The notes: a model not told the origin generated them from the sequence alone. Counted from the first letter of the stretch, positions 44,086-52,848 are shown. The stretch is DNA of 64,000 nucleotides from Compostimonas suwonensis (GCF_002797855.1 NZ_PGFB01000003.1:186001-250000), one strand, 5' to 3'. Made by a program: numbers and translations.

Positions 44086-45069
44086 ATGGCGAGAACAGAC
44101 CTCACCCGCGCGGAGCTCGAGCTCTACCGCCCCGAGGTGCGCGAGCCCCACGACTTCGACCTCTTCTGGGCCGAGACCCTGGCCGAGGCGGCCGCCCACG
44201 AGCTCGACGCCCGCTTCGAGCCCGTCGCCACGCCCTTCTCGACCGTCGAGGTCTTCGATGTGAGCTTCGGCGGCTTTGCCGGCGATCGCATCCACGCCTG
44301 GCTGACGATGCCCGCCGGCCGCTCGGAGCCCCTCCCCGCGGTCGTCGAGTTCCTCGGCTACACCGGGGGCCGCGGGCTGCCGGGGGAGCGCCTCGACTGG
44401 GCGAGCGCGGGCTACGCGCACCTCCTCGTCGACACTCGCGGACAGGGCGCGGGCTGGGGCGGCGGAGCGACCTCGGATCCGCACGGCAGCGGCGCGAGCG
44501 GCACCGGCTTTATGACGCGCGGCATCGAGTCGCCGCACAGCTACTACTACCGGCGGGTGTACACCGACGCCGTGCGCGCCGTCTCGGCCGTGCGTGCGCA
44601 TCCGGATGTCGACGCCACGCGGGTGGCCGTGCACGGCATAAGCCAGGGCGGGGGGATCGCGCTCGCGGTGAGCGGTCTCGTGCCCGATCTCGTCGCGGCG
44701 ATGCCCGACGTGCCCTTCCTCTGCCACATCGAGCGCGGCATGGAGCTGAGCGCCCGCGACCCCTTCGCCGAGCTGACCCGGTATCTCGCGGTGTACCGCT
44801 CGCGCGCGGAGCAGGTGCTCACGACCCTCTCGTACTTCGACGCCGTCAACTTCGCCGCGCGCGCGAACGCACCCGCTCTCTTCTCGGTCGCGCTCATGGA
44901 TCCGGTCTGCCCGCCGTCGACGGTCTATGCCGCCTACCACCGCTATTCGGCCGCGGAGAAGGGCATGGTCGTCTATCCCTACAACGAGCACGAGGGCGGT
45001 GGCGCCCAGCAACGGTTCGCCCAGATCGGCTGGCTCGGCGAACGGACGGGCGCCTCGCGCTACCAGTAG
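44086..45069 (+). CDS. Acetyl xylan esterase/cephalosporin C deacetylase family esterase
   Basis: Alpha/beta hydrolase of 327 residues (AXE1 family). Nucleophile Ser lies in GISQGGG, the acid Asp in ALMDPVCPPST and His in NEHEGGG; DTRGQGAGWGGG is the family signature. These enzymes remove acetyl groups from imported oligosaccharides. No signal peptide, so cytoplasmic. It starts 2 bases after the preceding stop and is the last gene of set B. Confidence 0.92.
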   Translation: MARTDLTRAELELYRPEVREPHDFDLFWAETLAEAAAHELDARFEPVATPFSTVEVFDVSFGGFAGDRIHAWLTMPAGRSEPLPAVVEFLGYTGGRGLPGERLDWASAGYAHLLVDTRGQGAGWGGGATSDPHGSGASGTGFMTRGIESPHSYYYRRVYTDAVRAVSAVRAHPDVDATRVAVHGISQGGGIALAVSGLVPDLVAAMPDVPFLCHIERGMELSARDPFAELTRYLAVYRSRAEQVLTTLSYFDAVNFAARANAPALFSVALMDPVCPPSTVYAAYHRYSAAEKGMVVYPYNEHEGGGAQQRFAQIGWLGERTGASRYQ

Positions 45070-45335
45070 GTGCCGGGCGGCGTCTCGTCGGGCGCACGGT
45101 CGCGGCTCGCGCGCAGCACGAGCAGGCCGCCGATTCCCGGGACGAGGCCGAGAAGGCGCTTGCCGACCGGGATCGGCTGCAGCAGCGACAGCACGACGAC
45201 CACGAGGTAGAGGATGCCGTGGACGGGCCCCAGAACGGAGCCGACCGGGTCGAGGCGCACCGTGGCGAGGTTGCCGAGCATGATCGCGAGGGTCAGCACC
45301 TTGGCGATGCCGGCGACCCGCAGCACGGTTCTCAT
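45060..45335 (-). CDS. DUF3817 small membrane protein
   Basis: Protein of 91 residues with two to three hydrophobic helices and GPVHGILYLVVVV, the conserved GP-HG motif of DUF3817. It overlaps the 3' end of the esterase gene by 10 bases in convergent orientation, and its start overlaps the next upstream gene by 4 bases. Function unknown. Confidence 0.85.
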   Translation of the reverse strand: MRTVLRVAGIAKVLTLAIMLGNLATVRLDPVGSVLGPVHGILYLVVVVLSLLQPIPVGKRLLGLVPGIGGLLVLRASRDRAPDETPPGTYW

Positions 45336-45802
45336 GCGCCGTACCGCGGAGCGCCCGGCTGCAGCACCATGAGCACCGCGACGACGACCCAGAGCAGGTT
45401 GAAGACGCCCGCGAGCATCGCCGCCCGGGTGGCCAGTGCGGGGATGCGCGTGGGCTCGTTCGCCCGCGCGCGTGCGAGAACGCGCTGCTGGACGGGCAGG
45501 ATCCCGGCGGCGAGCACGATCGCCGCCACCAGGGTCAGCGCCAGCGAGATGAGCAGCCAGGCCTGCCCGAGCTTGCCGGTAGGAATGGCGATCGCGAGCC
45601 CCAGCGCGGGAACGGCGATCGCGACGATCGTGTAGATGCGGGAGACCCGGTGGAGCAGGGTCGCAGCCGCGCCGGCGCGCGGGTCGGCGGGGTCGGCGGC
45701 GAGGGCGCGTGCCGCTCGGGGGAAGAGGCTGGCGGCGACGGCGATCGGGCCGATCGCGAGGAGCGCGGCGACGACGTGCGCGGCGATGAGCACGCCGATC
45801 AC
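45332..45802 (-). CDS. Four-helix integral membrane protein (DUF2269-like)
   Basis: Protein of 156 residues from a GTG at 45802. Four hydrophobic helices (MIGVLIAAHVVAALLAIGPI, IYTIVAIAVPALGLAIAIP, WLLISLALTLVAAIVLAAG, MLAGVFNLLWVVVAVLMVL) resemble DUF2269-type membrane proteins. It is the first gene of a two-gene minus-strand operon divergent from marR, so it is a candidate MarR target. Function unknown. Confidence 0.75.
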   Translation of the reverse strand: MIGVLIAAHVVAALLAIGPIAVAASLFPRAARALAADPADPRAGAAATLLHRVSRIYTIVAIAVPALGLAIAIPTGKLGQAWLLISLALTLVAAIVLAAGILPVQQRVLARARANEPTRIPALATRAAMLAGVFNLLWVVVAVLMVLQPGAPRYGA

Positions 45803-45874
45803 AAGGGCGCGCTCTCGGCGAGGGCCGGCAGGAGGGGGAAGGGGCTCATGGGGGTCGCTTTCCGTCGGGACCGA

Positions 45875-45906
45875 GTTTCAGCTCGACTGAAACCTGAAGT
45901 TTCAGG
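45875..45906. promoter_or_regulatory. Double palindrome, candidate MarR operator
   Basis: GTTTCAG-CTCGA-CTGAAAC (45875-45893) is directly followed by CCTGAA-GT-TTCAGG (45893-45906). It lies in the divergent region between the membrane-protein operon and marR. Confidence 0.7.
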
Positions 45907-45979
45907 TTAGCTTAAATCGGAGGAAAAGTAGACTCCGAGAGGACGGGATCTCCCCGTCATCCGAACAGCGAGGCGGCAG

Positions 45980-46468
45980 ATGAGCGACGACGGGGTGCCG
46001 GGCGACTCCGCGGGCCGGGCCGGGCCGCCCGAGCCGAGCCCGACGATGCTCCTGCTCATCCAGGGCAGGCTCGTCGAGAGGCTCGTCGAGAGCGAGCTGG
46101 CGCCGTTGGGGCTCACGATCCGTCAGATGGGCATCCTGGGTCATCTGGCCCGCAGTCCGGGGCTGTCGTTCACCGAGCTCGCCGCGCGTGCGCAGATCAC
46201 CGTCCAGAGCATGCACACCCTCGCCGCGGCGATGACGGCGAACGGGCTGATCGAGGCGGGGCCGGGAGTCGTTCGCGGGCGGGCCGCCTCGCTCTCGCTC
46301 ACCCCGCTCGGGCACGAGCGCCTGCGCGAGGCGCAGCAGCGGATCGCCGAGCTCGACGAGAGGAGCTTCGGGAGCGAGTCGTCGGTGCTCCAGCGGCGGC
46401 TCGGCGCGCTGCTCTCCGAGATCGCGCGCCAGGAAGGGCCCTACTCCGGCGGTCGTCCGGCGCGGTGA
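45980..46468 (+). CDS. MarR-family transcriptional regulator
   Basis: Protein of 162 residues. The winged helix spans about 45-125 (LGLTIRQMGILGHLARSPGLSF, ARAQITVQSMHTLAAAMTANG, wing RGRAASLSLTPLG), flanked by dimerisation helices. It is divergent from two small membrane-protein genes with a strong double palindrome between them, so autorepression and control of those genes is likely. The ligand is unknown. Confidence 0.9.
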   Translation: MSDDGVPGDSAGRAGPPEPSPTMLLLIQGRLVERLVESELAPLGLTIRQMGILGHLARSPGLSFTELAARAQITVQSMHTLAAAMTANGLIEAGPGVVRGRAASLSLTPLGHERLREAQQRIAELDERSFGSESSVLQRRLGALLSEIARQEGPYSGGRPAR

Positions 46469-46472
46469 CGCG

Positions 46473-46940
46473 CTACGCGGAGCGTTCGGCGAGGTACCGC
46501 CGCACGGCCTCCGCGGTGGCCTCGTGGTCGACGACATCCGGCTCGCCGGAGGTCGCGATCGTGCCGACGAGCTCGCCGTCGACGAAGATCGGCACGCAGC
46601 CGCCCCAGAACTTGTAGCTGTCGTCGAGGCCCTCGGCGATGCTCGGGTCGGCCTCTTTCCTGAAGCGGCCGAGCAGCGAGCTGTGGCCGAACCGCTTCAC
46701 GACCAGGATCTTGCCCTGGATGACGTCGGCGTTCGGCTGGCCCGTGCCGCCGAGCTGCGCGCGGTAGGCGAGCTCGTCGCCGATGTGCACGTCGACGGCG
46801 AGGTCGCGCTCCCATTCGCGGATGACCGCGACGGCGATCTCGCCGAGCCGCACCGCGTCATCCCGGGTGAAGGAGGGGAGGTCGGCGATCGGCTCGTTCT
46901 CGAGCTGCTCGATCGTGTAGCTGGGTTCCGGGCGGGTCAT
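46473..46940 (-). CDS. UPF0303/heme-degrading-domain (HbpS-like) family protein
   Basis: Protein of 155 residues. The fold signature of the HbpS/GlcG superfamily is present: DLAVDVHIGDELAYRAQLGGT, VVKRFGHSSL and FWGGCVPIFVDGELVGTIATSG. Members of this UPF0303 (YBR137W-like) branch are cytoplasmic with poorly defined function; heme binding has been suggested for relatives but cannot be read here. It is convergent with marR, 4 bases apart. Confidence 0.85.
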   Translation of the reverse strand: MTRPEPSYTIEQLENEPIADLPSFTRDDAVRLGEIAVAVIREWERDLAVDVHIGDELAYRAQLGGTGQPNADVIQGKILVVKRFGHSSLLGRFRKEADPSIAEGLDDSYKFWGGCVPIFVDGELVGTIATSGEPDVVDHEATAEAVRRYLAERSA

Positions 46941-47021
46941 CGCGTCGTCCTTCGGTCATCTGTAGAGGGGTGGTTCGGGCAGGGGCGGTGCCGTCGCAGG
47001 GCCGCCGTCGGTCGCAGGCGC

Positions 47022-47384
47022 TCAGGCATCGTTCGTGTCGGCCGCGTCTTTCGGCCGGTGGAGGTCGGCGACCGCGTTCGTCGAGGTCAGGGCGTCGATG
47101 AGCCCGGGGAACCGTTCGTCGAGCTCGGCCTTGCGCAGGCGCACGTCGAAGTTGCGGCCCTGGATGCGCACTGTCGTCAGGCCCGCCTCGCGCATCGTCT
47201 TGAAGTGGTGCGAGAGCGTCGACTTCGACACATTGAGGCCGAACGCGTCCACGCTGCAGGGGTGGTACTCGCCGTCGGACAGCACCTCGAGCATCTTCAC
47301 GCGCCCCGGATCGGAGAGCGCTCGCAGGATGTCGGTGAGCCGGATGTCGTCGGCCGCCGGCACGGGGTACTCCTTGCCGCTCAT
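47022..47384 (-). CDS. ArsR-family transcriptional repressor
   Basis: Protein of 120 residues. Winged helix about 15-95: LTDILRALSDPGRVKMLEVL, SVDAFGLNVSKSTLSHHFKTMREAGL and wing QGRNFDVRLRK. No cysteine pair of a metal-sensing type is seen apart from HPCSVD, so it may sense an organic ligand. Start 47384 has GGGAGG ahead. Divergent from an MFS transporter gene with two palindromes between, a classic repressor-efflux pair. Confidence 0.9.
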   Translation of the reverse strand: MSGKEYPVPAADDIRLTDILRALSDPGRVKMLEVLSDGEYHPCSVDAFGLNVSKSTLSHHFKTMREAGLTTVRIQGRNFDVRLRKAELDERFPGLIDALTSTNAVADLHRPKDAADTNDA

Positions 47385-47409
47385 GCGCACCTCCCGTTGC
47401 TCGGATGCC

Positions 47410-47453
47410 TGTGCGCAGATGTCTGCGCACAATAGTTCGATGAACATCGAACT
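47410..47453. promoter_or_regulatory. Two perfect palindromes between arsR and the MFS gene
   Basis: TGTGCGCAG-ATGT-CTGCGCACA (47410-47431) and AGTTCGATG-AA-CATCGAACT (47434-47453) have perfect 9-base arms and lie side by side. They are the likely ArsR operators covering both promoters. No ribosome site precedes the MFS ATG (47472), so that transcript may be leaderless. Confidence 0.8.
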
Positions 47454-47471
47454 GTGTGTTACGGTCACAGT

Positions 47472-48710
47472 ATGACGGATGTCGAACTATCTTACGTGAA
47501 GCACAGCCTCTACCCGCGGCTGGCCCTCCTGGCACTCAGCCTCTTCGTCGTCGGCACGAACGCCTTCGTCATCGCCGGCCTGCTTCCCGACATCGCCCGC
47601 ACCCTCGGTGCGCAGCCCGGCGCGGTGAGCTACACGATCACGTTCTACTCGATCGTCGTCGCCGTGGCCGCGCCGGCGGTCTCGATCCTCGTGCCGCGTT
47701 GGTCGCGCACGAGCCTGATGGCCACGGGCCTCGTGCTCATCTCGGCCGGCACCGTCGTGGCCGCGGCATCCTCGAGCATCGAGCTCTTCACGGTGGGGCG
47801 CATCGTCGCCGCGCTCGGCGGGGCGGCGCTCGTTCCCGCCGCGACGGCCGCGGCGGCGGCTCTGGCCCCGCCCGAGAAGCGCGGGCGTGCGATCGCCTTC
47901 GTCGCTCTCGGCTTCACCGGCGCCATCGCCCTGGGCTCACCGCTCGGCACGGCTCTCGGAGCCCTGGGCGGCTGGCAGCTGCCCCTCTACGGCGTCGCGG
48001 GTCTCGCCCTGCTGCTGGCGGGCGCGCTCGTCGTCTTCGTGCGCGACATCCCCGTGGCCCCGCCCGTCTCGCTCGCGAAGCGCTTCGCGCCGCTGCGCGA
48101 TCGGCGGGTGCTCATGACCCTCGGCACCACGCTCTTCGTCATCGCGGGCTTCAACATCGTCTACATCTTCAGCTCGTCGGTGACGGCGCAGGCCACCGGC
48201 GGCTCGGGCAGCCGGCTGGCCTTCCTCCTGCTCGTCGTCGGGCTCGCGGGCATCGTCGGCACCGTCGCGGCCGGCCATCTCAGCGACCGCATCGGCAATC
48301 GCCTCAACGTCACCGTCTTCCTCGGCGTCCAGGTGCTGGTGCTGCTCGCTCTCCCGCTCGTCGCGGCGAGCCTCGTCGGAACGGCCGTGCTCTTCGCGCT
48401 CTGGGGTGTGGCGGCGATGGAGGTGCTCGTGCCCGTGCAGCACCGTCTGGTCGACATCGACCCCGCGACATCCGGTCTCGCGCTCTCGTGGTACACGACG
48501 GCGATGTACGTCGGCATCGCTCTGGCACCGCCGCTGGGTGCCGCCGCGACCGGGCTCGGAGGTGCCGAGCTGATCCCCGTTTTCGGGGCGGTCGCGCTCG
48601 CGGCCGCCCTGCTCTGCTTCCAGATCGGCCACCTCGCACGACGCCCCAGAACGACGGATGCCGCCCGCTCGGCCTCGGCGGAGCTGCCGACGGTCGCGCA
48701 CCAGAGCTGA
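47472..48710 (+). CDS. MFS efflux transporter (DHA1/AraJ-like)
   Basis: Twelve-helix transporter of 412 residues. Hallmarks include FVVGTNAFVIAGLLPDIAR in helix 1, PPEKRGRAIAFVALGFTGAIALGSPLGT (motif C region) and a second-half DRIGNRL loop. Similar to sugar-efflux/drug-efflux DHA1 proteins under ArsR-type control. ATG 47472 is the first start that gives the standard N-terminus. Confidence 0.9.
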   Translation: MTDVELSYVKHSLYPRLALLALSLFVVGTNAFVIAGLLPDIARTLGAQPGAVSYTITFYSIVVAVAAPAVSILVPRWSRTSLMATGLVLISAGTVVAAASSSIELFTVGRIVAALGGAALVPAATAAAAALAPPEKRGRAIAFVALGFTGAIALGSPLGTALGALGGWQLPLYGVAGLALLLAGALVVFVRDIPVAPPVSLAKRFAPLRDRRVLMTLGTTLFVIAGFNIVYIFSSSVTAQATGGSGSRLAFLLLVVGLAGIVGTVAAGHLSDRIGNRLNVTVFLGVQVLVLLALPLVAASLVGTAVLFALWGVAAMEVLVPVQHRLVDIDPATSGLALSWYTTAMYVGIALAPPLGAAATGLGGAELIPVFGAVALAAALLCFQIGHLARRPRTTDAARSASAELPTVAHQS

Positions 48711-48745
48711 TCCCCGGCGCGTCTCGATGTGGAATCATTCAGAGG

Positions 48746-49771
48746 GTGAGCTACCAACCTGCTGAAGACCGTTACGAGTCCATCCCCTACCGCCGCGTCG
48801 GCCGCAGCGGCCTGCAGCTGCCGGCGATCTCGCTGGGGCTGTGGCAGAACTTCGGCGACGTCACGCCGATCGACACGCAGCGCGGCATCCTGCGCCGTGC
48901 CTTCGACCGCGGGGTGACCCACATCGACCTCGCCAACAACTACGGGCCGCCCTACGGCGCCGCCGAGACGAACTTCGGCAGGGTCTTCGCGGAGGACTTC
49001 CGGCCGTTCCGCGACGAGCTGGTCATCTCCACCAAAGCCGGTTACGACATGTGGCCGGGGCCGTACGGCAACTGGGGCTCGCGCAAGTACCTGCTCGCGA
49101 GCCTCGACCAGTCGCTCGAGCGGATGGGCCTCGACTACGTCGACATCTTCTACTCGCACCGCGTCGATCCCGAGACTCCGCTCGAGGAGACCATGGGCGC
49201 GCTGCACACCGCGGTGACCTCGGGCCGCGCGCTCTACGCGGGCATCTCGAGCTACTCGCCCGAGAAGACCCGCGATGCCGCCCGCATCCTGGGCGAGCTG
49301 GGCACCCCGCTGCTCATCCACCAGCCCTCGTACTCGATGTTCAACCGCTGGATCGAGGACGGCCTGCTCGACACGGTCGACGAGCTCGGCGTGGGCGTCA
49401 TCGCCTTCTCGCCGCTCGCGCAGGGGCTGCTCACCGATCGCTACCTCGACGGCATCCCCGAGAACGCGCGCGCGGCCCGCGAGGGCTCGATGTCGCGCAG
49501 CATGATCAACGACGAGACCCTCGCCCGGGTTCGCGGCCTGGCCGAGATCGCGGCCGGACGAGGGCAGACCCTTGCCCAGCTGGCCCTCTCGTGGGCGCTG
49601 CGCGACGCGCGCGTGACCTCGGCGCTCATCGGCGCCTCGAGCGTGAAGCAGCTCGACGACAACCTCGACGCCACGAAGCGCCTCGACTTCGCTGCCGACG
49701 AGCTCGCCGCGATCGACGAGTTCGCGAAGGAGTCGGGCATCAACCTCTGGCAGGAGTCGAGCGACCGCTAG
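48746..49771 (+). CDS. Aldo/keto reductase, YghZ/L-glyceraldehyde 3-phosphate reductase type
   Basis: Protein of 341 residues from GTG 48746 with AGAGG just upstream. Active-site Asp and Tyr are in HIDLANNYGPPYGAAETNFG, Lys in ISTKAGYDMWPGPYGNWGSR and His in FYSHRVDPETP. The GPYG-N-GSRKYL segment is diagnostic for the YghZ (AKR14) branch, which also matches K+ channel beta subunit-like proteins. Substrate here unknown. Confidence 0.9.
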   Translation: MSYQPAEDRYESIPYRRVGRSGLQLPAISLGLWQNFGDVTPIDTQRGILRRAFDRGVTHIDLANNYGPPYGAAETNFGRVFAEDFRPFRDELVISTKAGYDMWPGPYGNWGSRKYLLASLDQSLERMGLDYVDIFYSHRVDPETPLEETMGALHTAVTSGRALYAGISSYSPEKTRDAARILGELGTPLLIHQPSYSMFNRWIEDGLLDTVDELGVGVIAFSPLAQGLLTDRYLDGIPENARAAREGSMSRSMINDETLARVRGLAEIAAGRGQTLAQLALSWALRDARVTSALIGASSVKQLDDNLDATKRLDFAADELAAIDEFAKESGINLWQESSDR

Positions 49772-49789
49772 CCGGGCTCGCGGCGCCTG

Positions 49790-49838
49790 TCGCGGCGCAC
49801 GATCATCGTCGGGGCGCACCCACGAACGTGCGCCGCGA
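49790..49838. terminator. Inverted repeat between convergent genes
   Basis: TCGCGGCGCAC (49790-49800) and GTGCGCCGCGA (49828-49838) are perfect 11-base complements. No T tract, but well placed as a bidirectional terminator. Confidence 0.5.
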
Positions 49839-49865
49839 CGAGCAGCCTGCGCCGCGAGCGCACGC

Positions 49866-51041
49866 TCACTTGGCGGCCTTGCGCCGTGCCTGCTGCGCTT
49901 TGCGGGCGCGTTTGGCTGCGGCGTCATCCTCTTTCATGATCGTGCGGGTCTCGGTCGTGTCGCCGATCGCGGGGCGCCACCAGCGTGCGTTCGGGTCGGC
50001 GTCGATGAGCACGGTGCGGGCCAGGAGCGTCAGCGGCACGGCGAGGATCGCGCCGATCGGCCCGATGACGACGGCCCAGAAGAGCACCGAGAAGAAGGTG
50101 ATGGTCTGGCTGAGCGAGACGGCGTTGCCGACCACGCGCGGCTGGATGATCGACTGCACGACCGCGTTGATGATGCCGTACACGATGACGACGGCGATCA
50201 CGGTGGGCCAGCCGCCGACCAGGAAGCCGAAGACGAGCGGCGGGATGATCGCGAAGAAGTAGCCGATGTTGGGGATGAAGCTGCACAGGAAGGCGAGGAT
50301 GCCCCACAGCAGCGCGGCCGGCACCTGCATGATCCACAGTGCGAGGGCGTTGAGCACACCCTGCGCGACCCCCAGGACCGTCGTGACGACCATGTACCGC
50401 CGAACGTTCTTCGCGTACTCGCCGATCGCCGCGACGAGCTGCGGCTTCCTCGTCGAGAGCTGGCGCATGATGGTCGGCACGTAGACGGCGTCGGCCGACA
50501 TGAGGATGAGCATGGTCAGCACGATGACGAGCGCGCCGGTGATGCTGAAGACGCTTCCGAGCACTCCGGTGAAGAAGCTCAGGATGTTGCTGGGGTCGAA
50601 GCTGCTCACCATCTCCTGAACCTGCGCGGCCCCGATGCCGATGCTCTGCAGCCACGAGGAGATGGTCGCGCCGATCTCGCTCAGCTGCTGCGAGTACTGC
50701 GGAAGCATCGTCGCGAACTGGGCGAAGGCGATGATGACCGTGTAGGTGAAGCCAGCGAGCAGCACGAAGACGACGAGGATCACCGAGCCGGTCGCGAGAC
50801 CGTGAGGCACGCCGCGCCTCTCGAGGCCCGTCCTGACCGGGTGCGCGCAGATCGTGAGGACGAGGGTGAGCAGCACGGGCGCCAGGATGCCGCGGATGCT
50901 GCTGAGCCCCGCCGCCGTGACCGTCGCGGCGGCGAGGGCCACGAGGATGACGGTGGCCCGCGGAAATCGGCGGGCGCCGCTCGGCGCGGGCGCGTCATCC
51001 GGTGACAGCGGCGATGATCCTGTCGACAGTGAATGTGACAT
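49866..51041 (-). CDS. AI-2E family transporter (putative permease)
   Basis: Integral membrane protein of 391 residues with about eight helices. Helices near the N-terminus (VILVALAAATVTAAGL, ILAPVLLTLVLTICAHPV) and the C-terminal block (GILAFLCSFIPNIGYFFAIIPPL, GNAVSLSQTITFFSVLFWAVVIGPIGAILAVPLT) match the family. The start at 51041 (MSHSLSTG) has GAGGTG ahead; the frame is open upstream. Substrate unknown (AI-2, Na+/H+ exchange and others are reported for the family). Basic C-terminal tail KRARKAQQARRKAAK. Confidence 0.9.
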   Translation of the reverse strand: MSHSLSTGSSPLSPDDAPAPSGARRFPRATVILVALAAATVTAAGLSSIRGILAPVLLTLVLTICAHPVRTGLERRGVPHGLATGSVILVVFVLLAGFTYTVIIAFAQFATMLPQYSQQLSEIGATISSWLQSIGIGAAQVQEMVSSFDPSNILSFFTGVLGSVFSITGALVIVLTMLILMSADAVYVPTIMRQLSTRKPQLVAAIGEYAKNVRRYMVVTTVLGVAQGVLNALALWIMQVPAALLWGILAFLCSFIPNIGYFFAIIPPLVFGFLVGGWPTVIAVVIVYGIINAVVQSIIQPRVVGNAVSLSQTITFFSVLFWAVVIGPIGAILAVPLTLLARTVLIDADPNARWWRPAIGDTTETRTIMKEDDAAAKRARKAQQARRKAAK

Positions 51042-51257
51042 CGCGGCACCTCTCGTGGCGCGGATCGGTTGCGACAACCATAGTGGCGTCGCAGGCCTCA
51101 GTCGAGGGTGGCCTGCCGCACCCTTTCCTCCGTTCGGCGTCGGTGCCATACTCAGTTCACCTCCGGGATCGACGACGACCGCAGGCTCCGTGCCTGATGC
51201 GCCGCGCGCGATACGAGAACTCGTGATGCCGGGAGACGACGGAGAAGAGGACACTCC

Positions 51258-52172
51258 ATGGGCGCTGACCCGCTGGTGCCGACAGCGAGAGGCTCACTGG
51301 CCGATCGTGTGGAGACGGGCCGTGCAGCCCGCAAGGCCCTGCCGCGCACCGCCCTCGCCGAGGTGCCGCCGCCGGGGGCGCGCGCGGACCCGGTGCTGCT
51401 CATCGAGCGCCAGGAGCAGCGGCGCTATCAGCCGCTGATCCCCGTGCGGCACGAGCGGATGGCCGTGTCATCCTTCGGCTTCTTCCGCGGCACCGCGCTG
51501 CTGATGGGCGCCGACCTCGCGGCCCAGCCGAGCACCGGCCTCCTCACGCAGTTGTGCGGTGACGCGCACCTCGCGAACTTCGGCCTGTTCGCGAGTCGGG
51601 ATCGTCGTGTGGTCTTCGATGTGAACGATTTCGACGAGACCTTCCGCGGCTCGTTCGAGTGGGATGCGAAGCGTCTGGCCACCTCGTTCGTGCTCGCCGC
51701 CCGCACCGCCGCGCTGCCCGACGTCGTCGCTCGCGAAGCCGCCTACGAGGTCGCCCGCGCGTACCGCACGAGCATGCGCGCCTTCGCGATGATGCCCGTT
51801 CTGGGCGTCTGGTACGAGCGGATGGAGGCCGATCAGGTGACGGCGATCATGGCGGCGGCGGGCCCGTCCGGCAGACGCGCCGTGCGGCGGGGCTTCGCGG
51901 CGGCCCGTGCGCGCGACAGCTGGTCGGCGATCAGGAAGCTCACCCGCGAGGTCGACGGGCGCCGCGTCTTCCGAGACGAGCCCGAGCTCACGCGCCTGGA
52001 GCTCGCAGGGCAGATGGCCGAGAGGGTGGATGCGACCTTCGCGAGCTACCGCTCGACCCTCGACGTCAGCCGTCGCGAACTGCTCGACCGGTTCGCCGAC
52101 GAGGGAGAGGATGCCGAATCGTGTACCAGGCGCTGGGCCACATCCTGCCGATCGCGGTCGCGGTCGCGCTGA
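51258..52172 (+). pseudogene. DUF2252 protein, C-terminally truncated
   Basis: The reading codes 304 residues. Residues about 15-285 match DUF2252 (aminoglycoside-phosphotransferase-like fold): RHERMAVSSFGFFRGTALLM, LCGDAHLANFGLFAS and DVNDFDETFRGSFEWDAKRL are its hallmarks. Full-length members are about 430-450 residues. Here the homology stops at ELLDRF, and the frame then runs into the GAP-family gene in a different frame, ending CRSRSRSR. About 150 C-terminal residues, including the second metal-binding region, are missing. A deletion is the simplest explanation. Confidence 0.75.
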
Positions 52173-52786
52173 GCTCGGTGCCGATCATGGCGACGATCCT
52201 CATCCTGCTGTCGCCGAAGCGCGGCCGCTCGGCCGTGCCCTACCTCATCGGCTGGGTGCTGGGGCTCGTCGTCGTGGTGGTGCTGTGCGCTCTCGGCGCC
52301 CAGGCGATCCCCGACCCGCCGCCGCGGCAGCCTCAGCTCGTGGTCGGCGTCGTCGAGATCGTGATCGGCCTCGCGCTCGTGGTCTTCGCCGTCGTCTCCT
52401 GGCGGCGCTCTCTGCACAGCCCGGGTGGCGAGATCCCGAAATGGCTGCACGCGGTCGGCACCTTCGGGGCGCTCGCCTCCTTCGGCGTCGCCTTCGCCCT
52501 GAACTTCCGGCCGAAGGGACTGCTCCTCGGGGTGGCGGCCGGGCTGGCCGTCGCCGAAGGGTCGCTCGACGCCGGCGGGGCGACCATCGTCATCGTCGTC
52601 TACACGGCGATCTCGGCCTCGACCGTCGCGGCGCCGATCATCGTGACGCTCGCCGCGCCCCGGCGGATGCAGCCGCGGCTCATCGTCGCGCGCGACTGGA
52701 TCACCCGCAACAACCGCGTCGTCACGGCCCTCATCATGATCATGATCGGTGTGGTGATCATCGGCTCGGGGCTCAGCCGGCTGTAG
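52121..52786 (+). CDS. GAP-family (Sap, sulfolipid-1-addressing-like) membrane protein
   Basis: Protein of 221 residues with six hydrophobic helices: HILPIAVAVALSSVPIMATILIL, SAVPYLIGWVLGLVVVVVL and NNRVVTALIMIMIGVVIIGSGL among them. It matches the actinobacterial GAP family whose mycobacterial member is needed for export of cell-wall glycolipids. The GTG start at 52121 lies within the truncated DUF2252 frame, 52 bases before its stop, with GGAGAGG upstream. Confidence 0.85.
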   Translation: MYQALGHILPIAVAVALSSVPIMATILILLSPKRGRSAVPYLIGWVLGLVVVVVLCALGAQAIPDPPPRQPQLVVGVVEIVIGLALVVFAVVSWRRSLHSPGGEIPKWLHAVGTFGALASFGVAFALNFRPKGLLLGVAAGLAVAEGSLDAGGATIVIVVYTAISASTVAAPIIVTLAAPRRMQPRLIVARDWITRNNRVVTALIMIMIGVVIIGSGLSRL

Positions 52787-52848
52787 TCCGTGGGTCCGGC
52801 CGGACCCGCGGACGGGTCGCCGTCGAGGTCGCGCTCGGGCGGTGTCTT

